64,000 nucleotides of DNA from Streptomyces sp. LUP30 (GCF_001746365.1 NZ_MJAJ01000005.1:124528-188527); one strand, 5' to 3'; counted from the first letter of the stretch, positions 46,152 to 58,309 are shown. Notes: generated by a model from the sequence alone, not told the origin. Numbers and translations are program-made.

Positions 46152-46261
46152 CGGGCGTCTCCGGCTTCTGCCGCGGCCTGTGAGCGGCGGCGCGGTTCGG
46201 CGCGGAGCGCGGCGTGGACCTCGGGGTCCCGCTCCACCAGGGGCGTGTTCGGCGCGTTCAT
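46148..46261 (-). pseudogene. 37-codon frame resembling a serine hydroxymethyltransferase N terminus (glyA remnant)
   Basis: The peptide [28 protein letters not shown] resembles the start of actinobacterial GlyA (TPL-x4-DP-x-VAAAL-x-AEL-x-RQQS) and then ends after 37 residues; the rest of the 430-residue enzyme is absent. Its TGA overlaps the soxB ATG (ATGA) as an intact upstream gene would. It sits exactly between the dimethylglycine enzyme and soxB, where sarcosine-utilisation clusters may carry glyA. An alternative reading is a small ORF kept to couple soxB translation. Confidence 0.45.
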
Positions 46262-46357
46262 ACGGCGTTCGCGTTCCTCTCGGCGGCCTCTGCGGCAGGG
46301 TCGGGCGGCGTCGCCCGGGTCTTGGGTCCCGCTCCTGCGGCGCCCGGTTGCAAGCGC

Positions 46358-48811
<2,454 letters not shown>

Positions 48812-48833
48812 TCACACCGGCTCAGCCGGTTCA

Positions 48834-48869
48834 GTTGCTGTCTGCGCAACATGCTTCAGGTTGCGCAAC
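48834..48869. promoter_or_regulatory. tandem GTTGC-N7-GCAAC operator, dimethylglycine/sarcosine operon
   Basis: Two 17-bp boxes start at 48834 (GTTGC-N7-GCAAC, perfect) and 48853 (GCTTC-N7-GCAAC), exactly 19 bp apart; the outer half-sites are perfect. The element ends 38 to 73 bases upstream of the dimethylglycine enzyme start. One of six such elements in the betaine region. Confidence 0.75.
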
Positions 48870-49040
48870 TCAATGTGCCCGTCGCGGGGAGGGGGTGTCA
48901 AGGGGTCCGTGACGTCGGGGAACGCGCCGGCCCGCAGCCGCGCGGACGGGCCGGACACGACGATGCCCGGCGGGCGGTGCGCACAGGTGCGCACCGCCCG
49001 CCGGGCTGGGCCGGCCGTCCGGAAACCGGTGAGGCAGGGG

Positions 49041-49925
49041 TTACTTGGGGCAGGCGACGTTCTGGTCGTCGTTCGTCCAGTGGAAGTTCTTCACCAGGCC
49101 GTAGGCCGGACTGCCGGACTTGGCGAACTTCGCGCTGACGATCTTGTCCAGGTCGTAGACGGGATAGTCACAGGCGACCTTCGCCGCGTCGGCGTCACAA
49201 CCCGCCTTGTACGCGGGCAGGTTCACCTTCACCAGCGGCACCTCGGACAGGAACCACTGCGGCTCGTAGAAGTAGCCGATCACCCATTCCTTGTTCTTCT
49301 CGGCCTTGCGGTAGGCCTGGATGAGCGCCGTCTCGCTGCCCGCGTACACCACCTTGAAGTCGAGCTTGAGGTTCTTCACCAGGGCCTCGTCGTTGGTGAC
49401 GTAGGACGGGTCGCCGTCCAGGAGCTGGCCCTTGCCGCCCGACTCGGAGGTCTTGAAGTTCGCCGCGTACTTGTCGAGGTTCTTCCAGTCCGCGATGTCC
49501 GGATGGGCCTTCGCCAGCCACGGCGGCACGTACCAGCCGATAATGCCCTTGTTGCCGGTCGAACCGGCCGACACGGCCGTCTTCTGCCCGGCGATGTACT
49601 TCTTCTTCAGGTCGTCGTGGCCCCAGTTCTCCAGGACGGCGTCCACCTCACCCGTCCCGAACCCCTGCCAGGCGATCTCCTCCTTGAGGTCCTTCTTGGT
49701 GACCTTGCAGCCGAGGTCGTGCTGCGCGACGTACGCGACGACCGCCGCGTCCGCCTCGTAGCCCACCCACGGGTTGACGGCGAGGTTGAAGGCGCCGCAC
49801 TTGCCGGAGCCGCTCGAACTGCCCGCACCCGAGGAGTCGCTCCCGACCTTCGCCCCTCCGCACGCGGTGAGGGTGAGGCCGAGGACAGCCACGCCGGCCG
49901 CGCCGGCTCGCCAGTGTCTTGCCAT
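49041..49925 (-). CDS. glycine betaine ABC transporter substrate-binding lipoprotein (OpuAC-like)
   Basis: Binding lipoprotein of 294 aa. Lipobox LTAC (Cys22), Ser/Gly-rich linker to about 43, then an OpuAC domain: NLAVNPWVGYEADAAVVAYVAQHDLGCKVTKKDL, EVDAVLENWGHDD, KGIIGWYVPPWLAKAHPDI and WVIGYFYEPQWFLSEVPLVKVNLP. The tryptophan/tyrosine-rich segments provide the aromatic cage for a trimethylammonium group, so betaine or choline is the ligand. Last gene of betB-ATPase-permease-SBP operon. Confidence 0.9.
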   Translation of the reverse strand: MARHWRAGAAGVAVLGLTLTACGGAKVGSDSSGAGSSSGSGKCGAFNLAVNPWVGYEADAAVVAYVAQHDLGCKVTKKDLKEEIAWQGFGTGEVDAVLENWGHDDLKKKYIAGQKTAVSAGSTGNKGIIGWYVPPWLAKAHPDIADWKNLDKYAANFKTSESGGKGQLLDGDPSYVTNDEALVKNLKLDFKVVYAGSETALIQAYRKAEKNKEWVIGYFYEPQWFLSEVPLVKVNLPAYKAGCDADAAKVACDYPVYDLDKIVSAKFAKSGSPAYGLVKNFHWTNDDQNVACPK

Positions 49926-49937
49926 GTGTCGTGCTCC

Positions 49938-51947
49938 TTAAGCGCTCGCGCGGCGCGCGGCTGCCTGAGTGATCCGGTCGAACATGACTCCGAGCAGTAC
50001 GATGGCGAGCCCTGCCGCCAGCCCCTTGCCGTACAGCTCACCCTGCGAGAACCCGGCCACGACGTCGTAGCCGAGGGCGCCTGCCCCCACCAGGCCGCCC
50101 ACCACAACCATCGACAGCACGTAGATCAGGCCCTGGTTGGTGGCGAGCGTCAGGGCGCTGCGTGCCATCGGCAGCTGAACCTTGGTGATGATCTGCCAGG
50201 TGTTGCACCCGGCAGCGGTGGCCGCCTCGACGGTGGTCTCGGGCACGGCCCGCACACCATCCGCGATGATCTTGATGGCGACCGGCGCCGCGTAGACGAC
50301 GGCGGCGACGATCGCGGTGAAGCGCGTCGCGCCGAACAGCGCGAGGAACGGCACCAGATAGACGAACGGCGGCATGACCTGCGCCGCGTCCAGGCTGGGT
50401 CGCAGCATCCGGTCCACGAGCGGGCTGCGCCCCATCCAGACCCCGAAGACCATGCCCAGCGCCATCACCAGCACCGTCGCCACGAGGGTCGACGCCAGCG
50501 TCGTCATGGCGTCCGACCACAGCCCCGTGCCGACCAGCAGACCCACGCACACGGCCGTGGTGACCCCGGCCCTCCAGCCGCCGAGCACCACGCCGAGCGC
50601 GATCAGCACTCCGCCGACCAGCCACCAGGGAGAGTCGGTGAGCAGCGACTGGAAAGGGTTGAGCAGACCGTTGGTGAGAGCGTCGCGGAAGGCGTTGGTG
50701 AGGCCCGACAGGTTGTCCTGCGCCCACGTCGTCACGTCGTCCGCCGCGCCGGCGATGCCGCTGCCCGCGCTGCCCTCGCCGGGGAACTCGGCCGCCCACA
50801 GGTAGGTGTGCGACAGATAGACCAGGACCGCCGTCACGACCGCGCCCGCGCCCAGGAGCGGCCTGCGCCATGCGAGGAAGCGGTTCTTCGAACGCCGGGC
50901 GGCCTCCGCGCGGGCGCTGGCCGCCGTCGTGACCCGGTCGAGGACGATCGCCATCACGACGATGGCCAGGCCGGCGTTGAAGGCCGTGCCGACATCGAGC
51001 GACTGCAGCGCCTGCACCACCGTCTTGCCGAGGCCGGGCGCGTCGATCAGGGCGGCGATGGTCACCATGGCGAGGGCCGCCATGATCGACTGGTTGACGC
51101 CCATCACCACGGTCCGCTTCGACATCGGCAGCAGCACTTTCACCAGGGCCTGCCGGCGCGTCGCACCCAGCGAGTCGGCCGCCTCGGCGGTGGTCTCGGG
51201 CACGGAGCGGATGGCGTGTGCGGTGATGCGGATCGCCGGCGGGGCCGCGTAGATCACGGTGGCGACCGTGGCGGAGGCCCCGCCGATGAGGAAGAACAGG
51301 GTCAGCGGGGCCAGGTAGACGAAGGTCGGCATCGTCTGCATCAGGTCCAGCAACGGTGTCACGACCCGGTTGAACCGGTCGGACAAGCCCGCCCACACGC
51401 CCAGCGGGATCGCGAACAGCAGTGCCACGAACACCGCGGAGAGGGTGAGGGCCAGGGTGTCCATGCTCTCCTGCCACAGTCCCTGCAGCCCGAAGAAGGT
51501 GAACCCGGCCACCGCCAGCAGCGCCACCCGCCAGTTGCCCACGGCCCACGAGACGTACCCGGCGATGCCGACGACGCCGAGCCAGCCGATCTGCGGAACG
51601 GGGCGGCCGGCGGACGGCTGGGAGATCAGGTCCTGGACGAAGGTGACCAGGTTGTCGATGACCAGCCGGATCTCGTTGAAGAAGTAGAGGAAGAGCGGGT
51701 TGGAGTTGCGGTTCGCGCCGATGGAGTCGTTGACGTCGTTGAACCAGCGGTGCAGACCGGTGAGGTCGGCCGCGGCCAGGGACAGGGTCTGCTTTCCGCG
51801 CAGGACGGCGAAGAGCACCAGCCAGCCGACCAGGATCGCGGCCACGGCGGCGGACCGGCCGGCCCGGCGCCGGCCCGCGACGGGCGCGGACTGCGGTGCG
51901 GCCGCGGCGGGGTCCGCCTTCTCGGGCTTCTCCATGGCGACGGTCAT
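49938..51947 (-). CDS. glycine betaine ABC transporter permease, two fused membrane domains
   Basis: 669-aa permease containing two BPD_transp_1 modules in one chain. The first cytoplasmic coupling loop reads ETTAEAADSLGATRRQALVKVLLP and the second ETTVEAATAAGCNTWQIITKVQLP, near residues 260 and 590. OpuAB-type permeases usually carry one module and act as homodimers, so this is an internal duplication providing both halves. About 12 or more membrane segments in all. The ATG shares one base with the ATPase stop (TGATG), implying coupled translation. Confidence 0.9.
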   Translation of the reverse strand: MTVAMEKPEKADPAAAAPQSAPVAGRRRAGRSAAVAAILVGWLVLFAVLRGKQTLSLAAADLTGLHRWFNDVNDSIGANRNSNPLFLYFFNEIRLVIDNLVTFVQDLISQPSAGRPVPQIGWLGVVGIAGYVSWAVGNWRVALLAVAGFTFFGLQGLWQESMDTLALTLSAVFVALLFAIPLGVWAGLSDRFNRVVTPLLDLMQTMPTFVYLAPLTLFFLIGGASATVATVIYAAPPAIRITAHAIRSVPETTAEAADSLGATRRQALVKVLLPMSKRTVVMGVNQSIMAALAMVTIAALIDAPGLGKTVVQALQSLDVGTAFNAGLAIVVMAIVLDRVTTAASARAEAARRSKNRFLAWRRPLLGAGAVVTAVLVYLSHTYLWAAEFPGEGSAGSGIAGAADDVTTWAQDNLSGLTNAFRDALTNGLLNPFQSLLTDSPWWLVGGVLIALGVVLGGWRAGVTTAVCVGLLVGTGLWSDAMTTLASTLVATVLVMALGMVFGVWMGRSPLVDRMLRPSLDAAQVMPPFVYLVPFLALFGATRFTAIVAAVVYAAPVAIKIIADGVRAVPETTVEAATAAGCNTWQIITKVQLPMARSALTLATNQGLIYVLSMVVVGGLVGAGALGYDVVAGFSQGELYGKGLAAGLAIVLLGVMFDRITQAAARRASA

Positions 51948-53047
51948 CACATGCCGCCTTCCCGTCCGGCGACCACCGCGAGGATCTCCTCGTCGCCGAC
52001 GATGCCGAGCAGCTTGCCGTTCTCGACGACCTTGACCGGCCTGTCGGCCGCCAGCACCGCCCGGGTGGCCTCGCGCACCACGACGTCCGGGCCCAGCTCG
52101 GGGCCGTCCAGGGCGTCGCCGTCCGCGGGCGGGCGCATGATCCACCGCAGGGTGAGGACGTCGCCGCGCGGCACGTCCTTCACGAACTCGCGGACGTAGT
52201 CGTCGGCCGGCGCGCCCACCAGTTCGTCGCCGGTGCCGCACTGCACGGTTCTGCCGTCGCGCATGATGAGGATGCGGTCGCCCAGTTTCAGGGCCTCGGA
52301 GAGGTCGTGGGTGATGAACACCATCGTCTTGCCGACCTCGTGGTGCAGGCGGATGACCTCGTTCTGCATGTCGCGGCGGATCAGCGGGTCGAGCGCCGAG
52401 AAGGGCTCGTCGAAGAAGAGGACGTCGGGGTCGCCGGCCAGGGCCCGGGCGAGGCCGACGCGCTGCTGCATGCCGCCGGAGAGCTGGTCGGGGTAGGAGT
52501 TCTCGTAGCCGGCGAGGCCGACCAACTCCACGACCTCCAGGGCCCGTGCGGTGCGCTCCGCCCGGCTCATGCCCCGGATCTCCAGGCCGAAGGCCACGTT
52601 GTCGACCACCCGGCGGTGCGGCAGCAGCCCGAAGTGCTGGAAGACCATCGAGAACTTGCGGCGGCGCAGCTCGCGCAGGCGACGGGCGTCCGCCTCGCGG
52701 ATGTCTCCGCCCTCGAAGACGACCTCGCCCGAGGTGGGCTCGATCAGCCGGGTCAGACATCGCACGAGGGTGGACTTGCCCGAGCCGGACAGACCCATCA
52801 CGACGAACACCTCGCCGGGCGCGACGTCGAAGGTGACGTCCCGTACGGCGGCGGTGCAGCCGGTGCGGTCCATCAGCTCGCGGCGGGTGAGGCCGCAGAG
52901 CTCCTCGGAGCCCGGCACCCGGTCGGCCTTCGGCCCGAACACCTTCCACAGGTTGCGCACGGAGATGACCGGAGTGCCGTCCGCGTCCTCGGGCGTGCCG
53001 CGCCGCTGCGGCACCTCGGTCTGTGTGGGGGTCACGATCGACCTCAT
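51947..53047 (-). CDS. glycine betaine ABC transporter ATP-binding protein (OpuAA-like)
   Basis: ATPase of quaternary-amine importer, 366 aa. It shows [11 protein letters not shown] at the start, Walker [17 protein letters not shown], signature [16 protein letters not shown], Walker [21 protein letters not shown] and H-loop ITHDL; C-terminal about 110 residues are a CBS-like regulatory region ([32 protein letters not shown]). Insert [18 protein letters not shown] between the first strands is characteristic of proline/betaine-type ATPases. The start could also be the GTG at 53035, which has GAGG 6 bases upstream. Eight bases after betB. Confidence 0.92.
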   Translation of the reverse strand: MRSIVTPTQTEVPQRRGTPEDADGTPVISVRNLWKVFGPKADRVPGSEELCGLTRRELMDRTGCTAAVRDVTFDVAPGEVFVVMGLSGSGKSTLVRCLTRLIEPTSGEVVFEGGDIREADARRLRELRRRKFSMVFQHFGLLPHRRVVDNVAFGLEIRGMSRAERTARALEVVELVGLAGYENSYPDQLSGGMQQRVGLARALAGDPDVLFFDEPFSALDPLIRRDMQNEVIRLHHEVGKTMVFITHDLSEALKLGDRILIMRDGRTVQCGTGDELVGAPADDYVREFVKDVPRGDVLTLRWIMRPPADGDALDGPELGPDVVVREATRAVLAADRPVKVVENGKLLGIVGDEEILAVVAGREGGM

Positions 53048-53055
53048 TTCGGCGT

Positions 53056-54525
53056 TCAGCCGCGGAACCAGCGCTGCGGCCGGGGTTGGATGTTCTGCCA
53101 GATGTGCTTGGGCTCTCGGTACTCGTCCAGGCCGGTCCGTCCCAGCTCCCGGCCCACGCCCGAGTGTCCGAAGCCACCCCATTCCGCCTGCGGCACATAG
53201 GGGTGGTAGTCGTTGATCCACACCGTGCCGTGCCGCAGCCGCCGGGCGACCCGCTGGGCCTTTCCGGCGTCCTGGGTCCAGACGGCTCCGGCGAGTCCGT
53301 ACTCGGTGTCGTTGGCGATGCGTACGGCGTCGTCCTCGTCGGTGAAGCGCTCCACGGTGAGCACGGGCCCGAAGGACTCCTCGTGCACCACGCGCATGTC
53401 CTGCCGGCACTCGTCCAGGACGGTCGGCGGGTAGAAGTGGCCGTCGGCGAGGGCGGGGTCCGAGGGGCGTTCGCCGCCGCAGCGCAGCACGGCGCCCTCG
53501 GCGAGGCCGGCCGCGACGTACGCCTCGACCTTCTCGCGGTGCGAGGCGGAGATCAGCGCCCCGGTCTCGGCGTCGGGGTCGAAGGGGCCGCCGAGGCGGA
53601 TCCGGCGGGCGCGGCGGACGACCTCGTCGACGAGCCGGTCGTGCAGACGGTCCTCGACGATCAGACGGGCGCCGGCCGAGCAGACCTGCCCGGAGTGCAG
53701 GAAGACGGCCGTGAGAGCGAAGTCCACGGCCGTCTCGAAGTCGGCGTCGGCGAAGATCACGTTGGGGTTCTTGCCGCCGAGCTCCAGTGCCACCTTCTTC
53801 ACCGTCGCCGCGGCGGTGGCCATGATCCGTCTGCCGGTCTCCAGGCCGCCGGTGAAGGACACCATGTCGACGGCCGGGTGCTCGGCGAGGGGTGCGCCCG
53901 CCTCGGGCCCGGCGCCCAGGACGAGGTTGGCGACGCCGGCCGGGAGTCCGGCCTCCTCCAGTGCTCTCATCAGCAGGACGGCGGTGGAGGGGGTGAGTTC
54001 GCTGGGTTTGAGGACGACGGTGTTGCCGGCGAGGAGAGCCGGTGCGATCTTCCAACTCGCCTGCAGCAGCGGGTAGTTCCAGGGGGTGATCAGTCCGCAG
54101 ACCCCAACGGGCTCGTAGACGACGCGGCTGACGGCGTCGTCACGGCCGGTGTCGACGACGCGGCCGGCGTCGACGCCGCCGATCCCGCCGTAGTAGCGCA
54201 GACAGGAGACGACGTCGGCGATGTCGTACTCGCTCTCGACCAGCCGTTTGCCGGTGTCCAGCGATTCGGCCCGGGCGAACTCCTTGGCGTCGCGCTCCAC
54301 GACGTCGGCGGTGCGCAGCAGGAGCGCGCCCCGCTCCCGCTCAGGGGTCCGCGGCCAGGGGCCCTCGTCGAAGGCCCGGCGCGCCGCGGCGACGGCGGCC
54401 TCGGTGTCGGCGCGCGTCGCCTCCGACACGGTCGCCACATGGGCGCCGTCGGCGGGACACCGGATCTCCCGGCGGCCGCCGGCCACCGGGTCCCGCCATT
54501 CCCCATCCACATACAGGTCTGCCAC
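53056..54525 (-). CDS. betB: betaine aldehyde dehydrogenase
   Basis: NAD(P)-dependent aldehyde dehydrogenase of 489 aa, converting betaine aldehyde to glycine betaine. Motifs in order: cofactor and catalytic [32 protein letters not shown] (catalytic Asn), [29 protein letters not shown] (general base Glu), and [15 protein letters not shown] with the catalytic cysteine. The start is GTG. It heads the betaine transporter operon, and choline dehydrogenase is encoded 2 kb away, which supports BetB rather than another ALDH. The upstream 54551 operator implies control with the rest of the cluster. Confidence 0.9.
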   Translation of the reverse strand: MADLYVDGEWRDPVAGGRREIRCPADGAHVATVSEATRADTEAAVAAARRAFDEGPWPRTPERERGALLLRTADVVERDAKEFARAESLDTGKRLVESEYDIADVVSCLRYYGGIGGVDAGRVVDTGRDDAVSRVVYEPVGVCGLITPWNYPLLQASWKIAPALLAGNTVVLKPSELTPSTAVLLMRALEEAGLPAGVANLVLGAGPEAGAPLAEHPAVDMVSFTGGLETGRRIMATAAATVKKVALELGGKNPNVIFADADFETAVDFALTAVFLHSGQVCSAGARLIVEDRLHDRLVDEVVRRARRIRLGGPFDPDAETGALISASHREKVEAYVAAGLAEGAVLRCGGERPSDPALADGHFYPPTVLDECRQDMRVVHEESFGPVLTVERFTDEDDAVRIANDTEYGLAGAVWTQDAGKAQRVARRLRHGTVWINDYHPYVPQAEWGGFGHSGVGRELGRTGLDEYREPKHIWQNIQPRPQRWFRG

Positions 54526-54550
54526 GCGCCTTGCCCTTCAAACGAAATGC

Positions 54551-54586
54551 GTTGCGCATTGTGCATCCAATTGCTTGTGGTGGAAC
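54551..54586. promoter_or_regulatory. tandem GTTGC-N7-GCAAC operator, betB-transport operon
   Basis: Boxes at 54551 (GTTGC-N7-GCATC) and 54570 (ATTGC-N7-GGAAC), 19 bp apart, 26 to 61 bases upstream of the betB GTG. Confidence 0.7.
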
Positions 54587-54693
54587 ACCCTGGCGAATGT
54601 CCGGACACACGTCAAGAGGTTGGCTGATGACGATTTCGCCAGGCGGTCAGTTGTCCGGCCGCCCTTGACCGCGAGCGGCGCCGAGTCGACCAT

Positions 54694-54729
54694 GTTGCGT
54701 ATCGCTCACCATGTTGTGCATTACGCACC
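54694..54729. promoter_or_regulatory. tandem GTTGC-N7-GCAAC operator, purU
   Basis: Boxes at 54694 (GTTGC-N7-TCACC) and 54713 (GTTGT-N7-GCACC), again exactly 19 bp apart; ends 13 bases before the purU GTG. Divergent gene betB has its own copy 108 bp away. Confidence 0.65.
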
Positions 54730-54742
54730 GACGGAGGCCGAC

Positions 54743-55624
54743 GTGTCCCCAGAGTTCCCTCGCCCCGAATCCGGCCGTGAGTACGTCCTGACCCTCTCCT
54801 GTCCCGACCGGGCGGGCCTGGTCCACGCCGTCAGCGGATTCCTCGTCCGCAACTCCGGCAACATCCTGGAGAGCCAGCAGTTCGACGACCGGCTCCAGGA
54901 CCGTTTCTTCATGAGGGTCCACTTCGACGTCTCCGATCCGAACGCGGATCTGGAGACCCTGCGTCACCGGTTCGGCCCCGTCGCCGAGGCCCATCGCCTT
55001 TCCTGGACGCTGCGGGACGCGGCCACCGCGACCCGCACGCTCATCATGGTCTCGCGGTTCGGCCATTGCCTGAACGATCTGCTCTTCCGGCAGCGCACCG
55101 GCTCGCTGAACATCGAGATCGCCGCGGTCGTCTCCAACCACCGCGACTTCGAGGCGCTGGCGGGCACCTACGGCGTCCCCTTCCACCACGTCCCGGTGAC
55201 CCGGGACACCAAGGCCGAGGCCGAGGCGCGCCTGCTGGAGCTGGTGGACGAGCTGGACGTCGACCTGGTCGTGCTGGCCCGCTACATGCAGATCCTCTCC
55301 GACGACCTGTGCAAGCAGCTCGAGGGCCGCGCCATCAACATCCACCACTCCTTCCTGCCCAGTTTCAAGGGCGCCCGCCCCTACGAGCAGGCCTACGACC
55401 GCGGGGTGAAACTCGTCGGGGCGACCGCTCACTACGTGACGCCGGAGCTGGACGAGGGGCAGATCATCGAGCAGGACGTGGTGCGGGTGGACCACTCCCT
55501 CGACCCCGGGCAACTGGTCACGGTCGGACGGGACGTGGAGGCGCAGGTGCTCGCCCACGCGGTGAAGTGGCACAGCGAGAGCCGGGTCATGGTGGACGGC
55601 AACCGGACGGTGGTCTTCCGCTGA
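54743..55624 (+). CDS. purU: formyltetrahydrofolate deformylase PurU
   Basis: Hydrolyses 10-formyl-THF to formate and THF, 293 aa. An ACT domain at residues about 14 to 90 (REYVLTLSCPDRAGLVHAVSGFLV) is followed by a formyltransferase-like domain with IEIAAVVSNHRDF, LARYMQILSDDLC, AINIHHSFLPSFKGARPYEQAYDRGVKLVGATAHYVTPELDEGQIIEQD, which includes the Asn-His-Asp catalytic set. The GTG at 54743 is used since GGAGG lies 6 bases upstream; an upstream in-frame ATG at 54690 lies within the operator. Location suggests it drains folate one-carbon units created by betaine demethylation. Confidence 0.93.
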   Translation: MSPEFPRPESGREYVLTLSCPDRAGLVHAVSGFLVRNSGNILESQQFDDRLQDRFFMRVHFDVSDPNADLETLRHRFGPVAEAHRLSWTLRDAATATRTLIMVSRFGHCLNDLLFRQRTGSLNIEIAAVVSNHRDFEALAGTYGVPFHHVPVTRDTKAEAEARLLELVDELDVDLVVLARYMQILSDDLCKQLEGRAINIHHSFLPSFKGARPYEQAYDRGVKLVGATAHYVTPELDEGQIIEQDVVRVDHSLDPGQLVTVGRDVEAQVLAHAVKWHSESRVMVDGNRTVVFR

Positions 55625-55688
55625 GCGTGTCGTATACGAGCGGGGGCGGGCCGGAGATCCGGTCCGCCCCCGCTCGTATACGACACGC
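55625..55688. terminator. hairpin terminator after purU
   Basis: Perfect 25-bp inverted repeat: arms 55625-55649 (starting GCGTGTCGTATACGAGCGGG) and 55664-55688, loop of 14 bases that contains a further CCGG-AGAT-CCGG hairpin. It overlaps the purU stop region and lies 26 bp from the end of the convergent MetF-like gene, so it can act in both directions. The longest stem in this window. Confidence 0.92.
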
Positions 55689-55713
55689 ACCCGGCGCGTG
55701 CACCGGTGACTGC

Positions 55714-56550
55714 TCAGCCGCCGAGCCGCTCCAGCAGCGCCCGCCGCCACCTCTCCGTCTCGGCGATCTGGTTGAAGGTGAACAGGTGCAGTCCCGCCAC
55801 CCCCGCCGAGGGGGCGCTGAGCGCCGGCTCGGCCCGGGTGAGCAGCGGCTCGGGCGAGTACCCTCCCGGCGCGGCGAAGCGCAGGAACCACGACGGATGC
55901 CTGGTCAGGAAGCGCGCCGACTCCCCCACACCGATCTTCGTCGCCATCGACAGCAGCTTGGCCCGTTGCACCGGCCCCGCGACGCCGAGATGGACGGGCA
56001 GGACGACGTCCCGGCGCCTGATCCGGGCGATCCACTCCCCCAGCACCCGCGCGTCGAAGCAGAGGTTGCTCACGATGTACGTGGCGTGTTCGCGCTTGTC
56101 CCACATCGCCTGCACGGTGAGGTCGTCGTGGATGAGGGGATGACTCTCCGGGTATCCCGTGATGCCCACGCGGGCGAAGGGGCTGCCCAGTTCGCCCAGC
56201 CGGCGCAGTACCGGCAGGGCTCCGTCATAGGGACCGGCGGGCGGGTCGGCGTCGCCCGCGGGGACGAAGACGTCGTCCACGCCGGCCTCGCGCAGCCGGT
56301 CGACGACGTCCTTGAGATGGGCGTCGTCCCGCAGCAGCCGCGCGGGCACGTGCGGCACGACGCGGTGGCCGTGCCCCGCGAGCCGGGCGGTGAGGTCCAG
56401 GGTCGGCTCCAGACCCCTGACCGGCGACGCCGTCACGGTGACGACGACGTCACGCGGGACATGGGCGAGGACCTTGTCCTCGGTGGCCTTCGCGGGCAGC
56501 ACCTCGTAGCGGACGCGGTCGAGCAGCGTGCGCAGTCCTGCGGCGGCCAA
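55714..56550 (-). CDS. methylenetetrahydrofolate reductase-like protein
   Basis: 278-aa protein with the MTHFR/MetF TIM-barrel pattern: YEVLPAKATEDKVLAHVPRDVVVTVTASPVRGLEPTLDL, VPHVPARLLRDDAHLKDVV, DDVFVPAGD, RVGITGYPESHP, VSNLCFDARVLGEWI and LPVHLGVAGPVQRAKLLSMATKIGVG. It diverges from canonical MetF in the start and may be a methylene-THF or methyltransferase enzyme dedicated to this pathway. The start is a TTG three bases after the betA stop, so it is surely cotranscribed with betA. Confidence 0.8.
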   Translation of the reverse strand: MAAAGLRTLLDRVRYEVLPAKATEDKVLAHVPRDVVVTVTASPVRGLEPTLDLTARLAGHGHRVVPHVPARLLRDDAHLKDVVDRLREAGVDDVFVPAGDADPPAGPYDGALPVLRRLGELGSPFARVGITGYPESHPLIHDDLTVQAMWDKREHATYIVSNLCFDARVLGEWIARIRRRDVVLPVHLGVAGPVQRAKLLSMATKIGVGESARFLTRHPSWFLRFAAPGGYSPEPLLTRAEPALSAPSAGVAGLHLFTFNQIAETERWRRALLERLGG

Positions 56551-56553
56551 CGT

Positions 56554-58224
56554 CTACCCGGCCTGTTCGCGGGCGTCGTGGTGGCGGTAGTACGCGGCCT
56601 TCGAGGCAGGGAGCGGCTCCTTGCCGAGGATCAGGTCGGCGGCCTTCTCCGCGATCATCATGACCGGCGCGTAGATGTTGCCGTTGGTGACATAGGGCAT
56701 GACCGAGGCGTCCACCACCCGCAGGCCCTCCAGGCCGTGCACCCGCATGCTGTCCGGGTCGACGACGGCCATCGCGTCGGTGCCCATCTTGCAGGTGCAC
56801 GACGGGTGCAGGGCGGTCTCTCCGTCCTTGGCGACCCAGGCGAGGATCTCCTCGTCCGTCGCGACGGACGGCCCCGGCGAGATCTCACCGCCGTTGTAGG
56901 GGGCGAGCGCGGGCTGGTTGAGGAGCCCGCGGGCCACCCGGACCGCCTCGACCCATTCGCGGCGGTCCTGTTCGGTGGAGAGGTAGTTGAACCGCAGCGC
57001 CGGGTGTTCGCGCGGGTCCCTGCTCCTGATCTTCACCGAGCCGATGGCGTCGGAGTACATGGGGCCGACGTGCACCTGGTAGCCGTGTCCGCCGGCGGGC
57101 ACGGAGCCGTCGTAGCGGACCGCGACGGGCAGGAAGTGGAACATCAGGTTGGGGTAGGCCACGTCCTCGTTGCTGCGGCAGAAGCCGCCGGCCTCGAAGT
57201 GGTTCGTGGCGGCGGGGCCCTTGCGGAAGAGCCACTGCAGGCCGATGAAGGGGGCGCGCCACTTGGCCAGGTAGGGCTGCATGGAGACGGGCTGCTTGCA
57301 GGCGTACTGGATGTACACCTCCAGGTGGTCCTGCAGGTTCTCGCCGACGCCCGGGAGGTCATGGACGACGTCGATGCCGAGGGCGCTCAGCTCCTGCGCG
57401 TTGCCGACGCCCGAAAGCTGCAGCAACTGCGGGGAGTTGACGGCGCCGCCGCACAGGATGACCTCCTTGGCGCGCACCTGCTGGAGGGCGCCCCTGCCGC
57501 GCCGGTACTCGACGCCGACGGCCCTCTTCCCCTCGAACAGGACGCGGGTGACGAGGGCGCGCGTGCGCACGGTGAGGTTGGGACGCTTCATGGCGGGCTT
57601 GAGGTACGCCTTCGAGGCCGACAGCCGGCGTCCGCGGTGGACGTTTCGGTCGAACCTGGCGAATCCCTCTTGCCGGTAGCCGTTGACGTCGTCGGTCGGG
57701 GCGTGGCCCGCCTCCTCGGTGGCCTTGAGGAACGCGCCGAAGAGCGGGTTCGTCGCCGGGCCTCGTTCGAGGACGAGGGGGCCGTCGTGGCCGCGGAACT
57801 CGTCGTCGGCATCGGCGGCGAGGCAGTTCTCCATCCGCCGGAAGTAGGGCAGGCAGTGCGCGTAGTCCCAGTTCCGCATGCCGGGGTCGGCCGCCCAGCG
57901 TTCGTAGTCCATGGGGTTGCCGCGCTGGAAGATCATGCCGTTGATGCTGCTGGAGCCGCCCAGTACCTTGCCGCGTGCGTGGTAGATGCGCCGGCCGCCC
58001 ATATGGGGCTCGGGCTCCGACTCGTACTTCCAGTCGTAGAACCGGCTGCCGATGGGATAGGTCAGCGCCGCGGGCATGTGGATGAAGACGTCCCACGGGT
58101 AGTCGGAGCGGCCGGCCTCCAGCACCAGCACCCGGTTCGCCGGATCCGCGGAGAGCCTGTTCGCCAGTGCACTGCCGGCCGAACCGCCGCCGACGATGAC
58201 GAAGTCGTACTGCAGGGAAGCCAT
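56554..58224 (-). CDS. betA: choline dehydrogenase (GMC oxidoreductase)
   Basis: Membrane-associated or soluble FAD enzyme, 556 aa, oxidising choline to betaine aldehyde. FAD motif [25 protein letters not shown] signature 1 [27 protein letters not shown], signature 2 [16 protein letters not shown], and the BetA-specific end [38 protein letters not shown] with [20 protein letters not shown], which holds the catalytic His/Asn. ATG 58224 is preceded by GAGG. Divergent from the IclR gene with an operator between them, and cotranscribed with the MetF-like gene. Confidence 0.93.
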   Translation of the reverse strand: MASLQYDFVIVGGGSAGSALANRLSADPANRVLVLEAGRSDYPWDVFIHMPAALTYPIGSRFYDWKYESEPEPHMGGRRIYHARGKVLGGSSSINGMIFQRGNPMDYERWAADPGMRNWDYAHCLPYFRRMENCLAADADDEFRGHDGPLVLERGPATNPLFGAFLKATEEAGHAPTDDVNGYRQEGFARFDRNVHRGRRLSASKAYLKPAMKRPNLTVRTRALVTRVLFEGKRAVGVEYRRGRGALQQVRAKEVILCGGAVNSPQLLQLSGVGNAQELSALGIDVVHDLPGVGENLQDHLEVYIQYACKQPVSMQPYLAKWRAPFIGLQWLFRKGPAATNHFEAGGFCRSNEDVAYPNLMFHFLPVAVRYDGSVPAGGHGYQVHVGPMYSDAIGSVKIRSRDPREHPALRFNYLSTEQDRREWVEAVRVARGLLNQPALAPYNGGEISPGPSVATDEEILAWVAKDGETALHPSCTCKMGTDAMAVVDPDSMRVHGLEGLRVVDASVMPYVTNGNIYAPVMMIAEKAADLILGKEPLPASKAAYYRHHDAREQAG

Positions 58225-58273
58225 GGTGCCTCGTCTCGCTCGCGCCATAGATACGCGACGCATGCTAACGCCA

Positions 58274-58309
58274 GTACCGCTATACGCACCAGGTTGCGTG
58301 CCACGCAAC
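58274..58309. promoter_or_regulatory. tandem GTTGC-N7-GCAAC operator between betA and iclR
   Basis: Boxes at 58274 (GTACC-N7-GCACC) and 58293 (GTTGCGTGCCACGCAAC, perfect arms of 7 bp around GCC), 19 bp apart. It lies 50 bases upstream of betA and 68 bases upstream of the iclR start, so it can control both. Confidence 0.8.
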
